Origin: Varibaculum cambriense
Lineage (GTDB): Bacteria; Actinomycetota; Actinomycetes; Actinomycetales; Actinomycetaceae
Assembly (NCBI RefSeq): GCF_002848005.1
Contig: NZ_PKHX01000001.1
Span: forward strand, 1 to 64,000
Direction of reading: 5' to 3'
DNA: 64,000 bases
Numbering within the stretch: the stretch's first letter is position 1; every line of letters begins with the position of its first letter. Below the pieces are notes generated by a model, which was not told where the DNA came from, made no database searches, and saw only the letters and a list, made by a program, of their open reading frames with translations. The position numbers were made by a program, and so were the translations under genes. Positions 63,048 through 64,000 of the stretch are shown here, one piece after another.

Positions 63048-64000
63048 CTACCCGCGAGGACGAATAGCGGGAATCCCTAAGGACACCTGCTGGGAGTATT
63101 CTTCTTCTTTACTTTGGCGCGCTTCCCACGCATCTCCGGCTCTAGTAGCGCGCACCGAGAATAATCCCCCGTTCAGGGCAGAATCCGCAATCAGGTTATG
63201 AGGAGCGCCGTAAGTGACGGTTGCGGTGACGATATCTCCTGGACGCGGCGCTTTCTGCCCGGCAGGTAGCGCCACGTGGACTAGGCGTCCATCCCGAGCC
63301 CGCCCTGAAATACGGTGAGTTTCTTGATCTTTGCGCCCTACGCCCTCGGCAACTAGTACCTCAACCGTGGTACCTTCCAACTTTTGGTTTTCTGCCAGGC
63401 AGATTTTTTCTTGCAAGGCAATCAAACGGTTGTAACGTTCCAGCTTAACCTGGTGAAGCACCTGGTCTTCCCGGTCAGCCGCCGGGGTGCCGGGGCGCGG
63501 CGAATACAGGAAGGTAAATGCAGAAGCGAAACGGGCCTGCTCCACTACCTCTAGAGTCTTCTGGAAATCTTCCTCAGTCTCCCCTGGGAAGCCCACGATA
63601 ATATCGGTCGAAATCGCGGCCTCGGGCATGGCCTGGCGTACCTTATCTAGTATCCCTAGGAAGCGTTTTTGCCGGTAGGAACGGCGCATCGCGCGCAAGA
63701 TAGTATCGGAACCCGACTGCAGCGGCATATGTAGGGTGGGCATTACGTTTTCAGTTTCCGCCATTGCCCAAATTACGTCATCGCTAAAGGCTGCCGGATG
63801 GGGGGAAGTGAAACGTACCCGCTCTAAATCTTCGATATTTCCGCAGGCACGCAGCAGCTTAGCGAAGGCTCCGCGATCACCAAATCCGGCACCATAAGAG
63901 TTCACGTTTTGCCCCAGCAAGGTAACTTCCAAAGCCCCCTGCGCCACCACGGCCTCTACTTCCGCGAGTACCTCCCCGGGACGCCGATCCCGCTCGCGCC
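63048..64000 (-). CDS. miaB: tRNA methylthiotransferase MiaB, 3' part
   Basis: Radical-SAM enzyme that methylthiolates i6A37 made by MiaA. Only the C-terminal part is in the window; the frame stays open to base 64000, with [32 protein letters not shown] sequence in the last 130 bases, so a GTG at 63950 is not the start. Visible are [45 protein letters not shown] and a C-terminal TRAM domain. The N-terminal domain and the CxxxCxxC cluster motif lie beyond the edge. Confidence 0.95.
   Translation of the reverse strand, partial: RERDRRPGEVLAEVEAVVAQGALEVTLLGQNVNSYGAGFGDRGAFAKLLRACGNIEDLERVRFTSPHPAAFSDDVIWAMAETENVMPTLHMPLQSGSDTILRAMRRSYRQKRFLGILDKVRQAMPEAAISTDIIVGFPGETEEDFQKTLEVVEQARFASAFTFLYSPRPGTPAADREDQVLHQVKLERYNRLIALQEKICLAENQKLEGTTVEVLVAEGVGRKDQETHRISGRARDGRLVHVALPAGQKAPRPGDIVTATVTYGAPHNLIADSALNGGLFSVRATRAGDAWEARQSKEEEYSQQVSLGIPAIRPRG

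Noticed and set aside
63048..63950. Short methylthiotransferase starting at the GTG at 63950
   Set aside because: The frame continues to the window edge with MiaB-like residues, so the gene is cut by the window and not short.
1..64000. CRISPR arrays, insertion sequences, integrases or prophage genes
   Set aside because: No repeat-spacer pattern, transposase or phage protein was seen; the only repeats are the nested palindromes and hairpins listed.

Overview
The window looks like a chromosomal segment of a facultative or anaerobic actinobacterium, most plausibly of the Actinomycetaceae (Varibaculum/Mobiluncus/Actinomyces-like; inferred from gene content and roughly balanced base composition, no search was run). 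Pointers are an actinobacterial division/cell-wall cluster with MraZ, FtsL-, FtsQ- and DUF3040-type genes, a HelD-type helicase, a PAC2 protein, and SOS boxes of the CGAAC-N4-GTTCG type.

Layout. 1-426: non-coding, with a G-poor A/C-rich tract and two leftward hairpins. 427-4424: aldose epimerase and leuS. 4569-17352: leftward dcw operon mraZ-rsmH-ftsL-ftsI-murF-mraY-murD-ftsW-murG-murC-ftsQ, driven from a promoter region with a three-repeat MraZ operator. murE is absent from the cluster and lies at 27429-29009. leuS, not ftsZ, follows ftsQ. 17695-31538: housekeeping genes (DUF3040, dinB, PAC2, helD, serA, nrdR, an SOS-controlled lexA/divergent membrane-protein pair, initiator tRNA, osmC, murE, PHP, pepP). 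31550-44866: peptide and amino-acid uptake (polar amino-acid ABC system, Opp system with a fused OppDF ATPase, LysP-like permease, a second OppA, a DUF885 protein). 44995-45600: RsmC-like methyltransferase.

45915-60068 is a [NiFe]-hydrogenase island. A complete membrane-bound uptake enzyme (hyaA, hyaB, hyaC, maturation protease) is accompanied by a full hypABCDEF set. Beside it sits a second unit: a HoxH-like large-subunit homologue that has lost the last nickel-ligand cysteine, its own HypC and a divergent HypA, and two small membrane proteins. HyaC carries an N-terminal extension of about 200 residues that reads like the nucleotide-binding domain of a P-type ATPase. I regard these two as the most unusual items in the window.

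60226-64000: a membrane-anchored protein with a KPVIYLYP domain, a run of nested palindromic repeats, miaA and the 3' part of miaB. The nested repeats (also at 45621-45791) keep their pairing while their arm sequences differ, and they occur only between convergent genes.

Functionally, peptides and amino acids are imported by the 31-45 kb region. The hydrogenase would feed electrons from H2 to the quinone pool through HyaC, with Hyp proteins building the active site.
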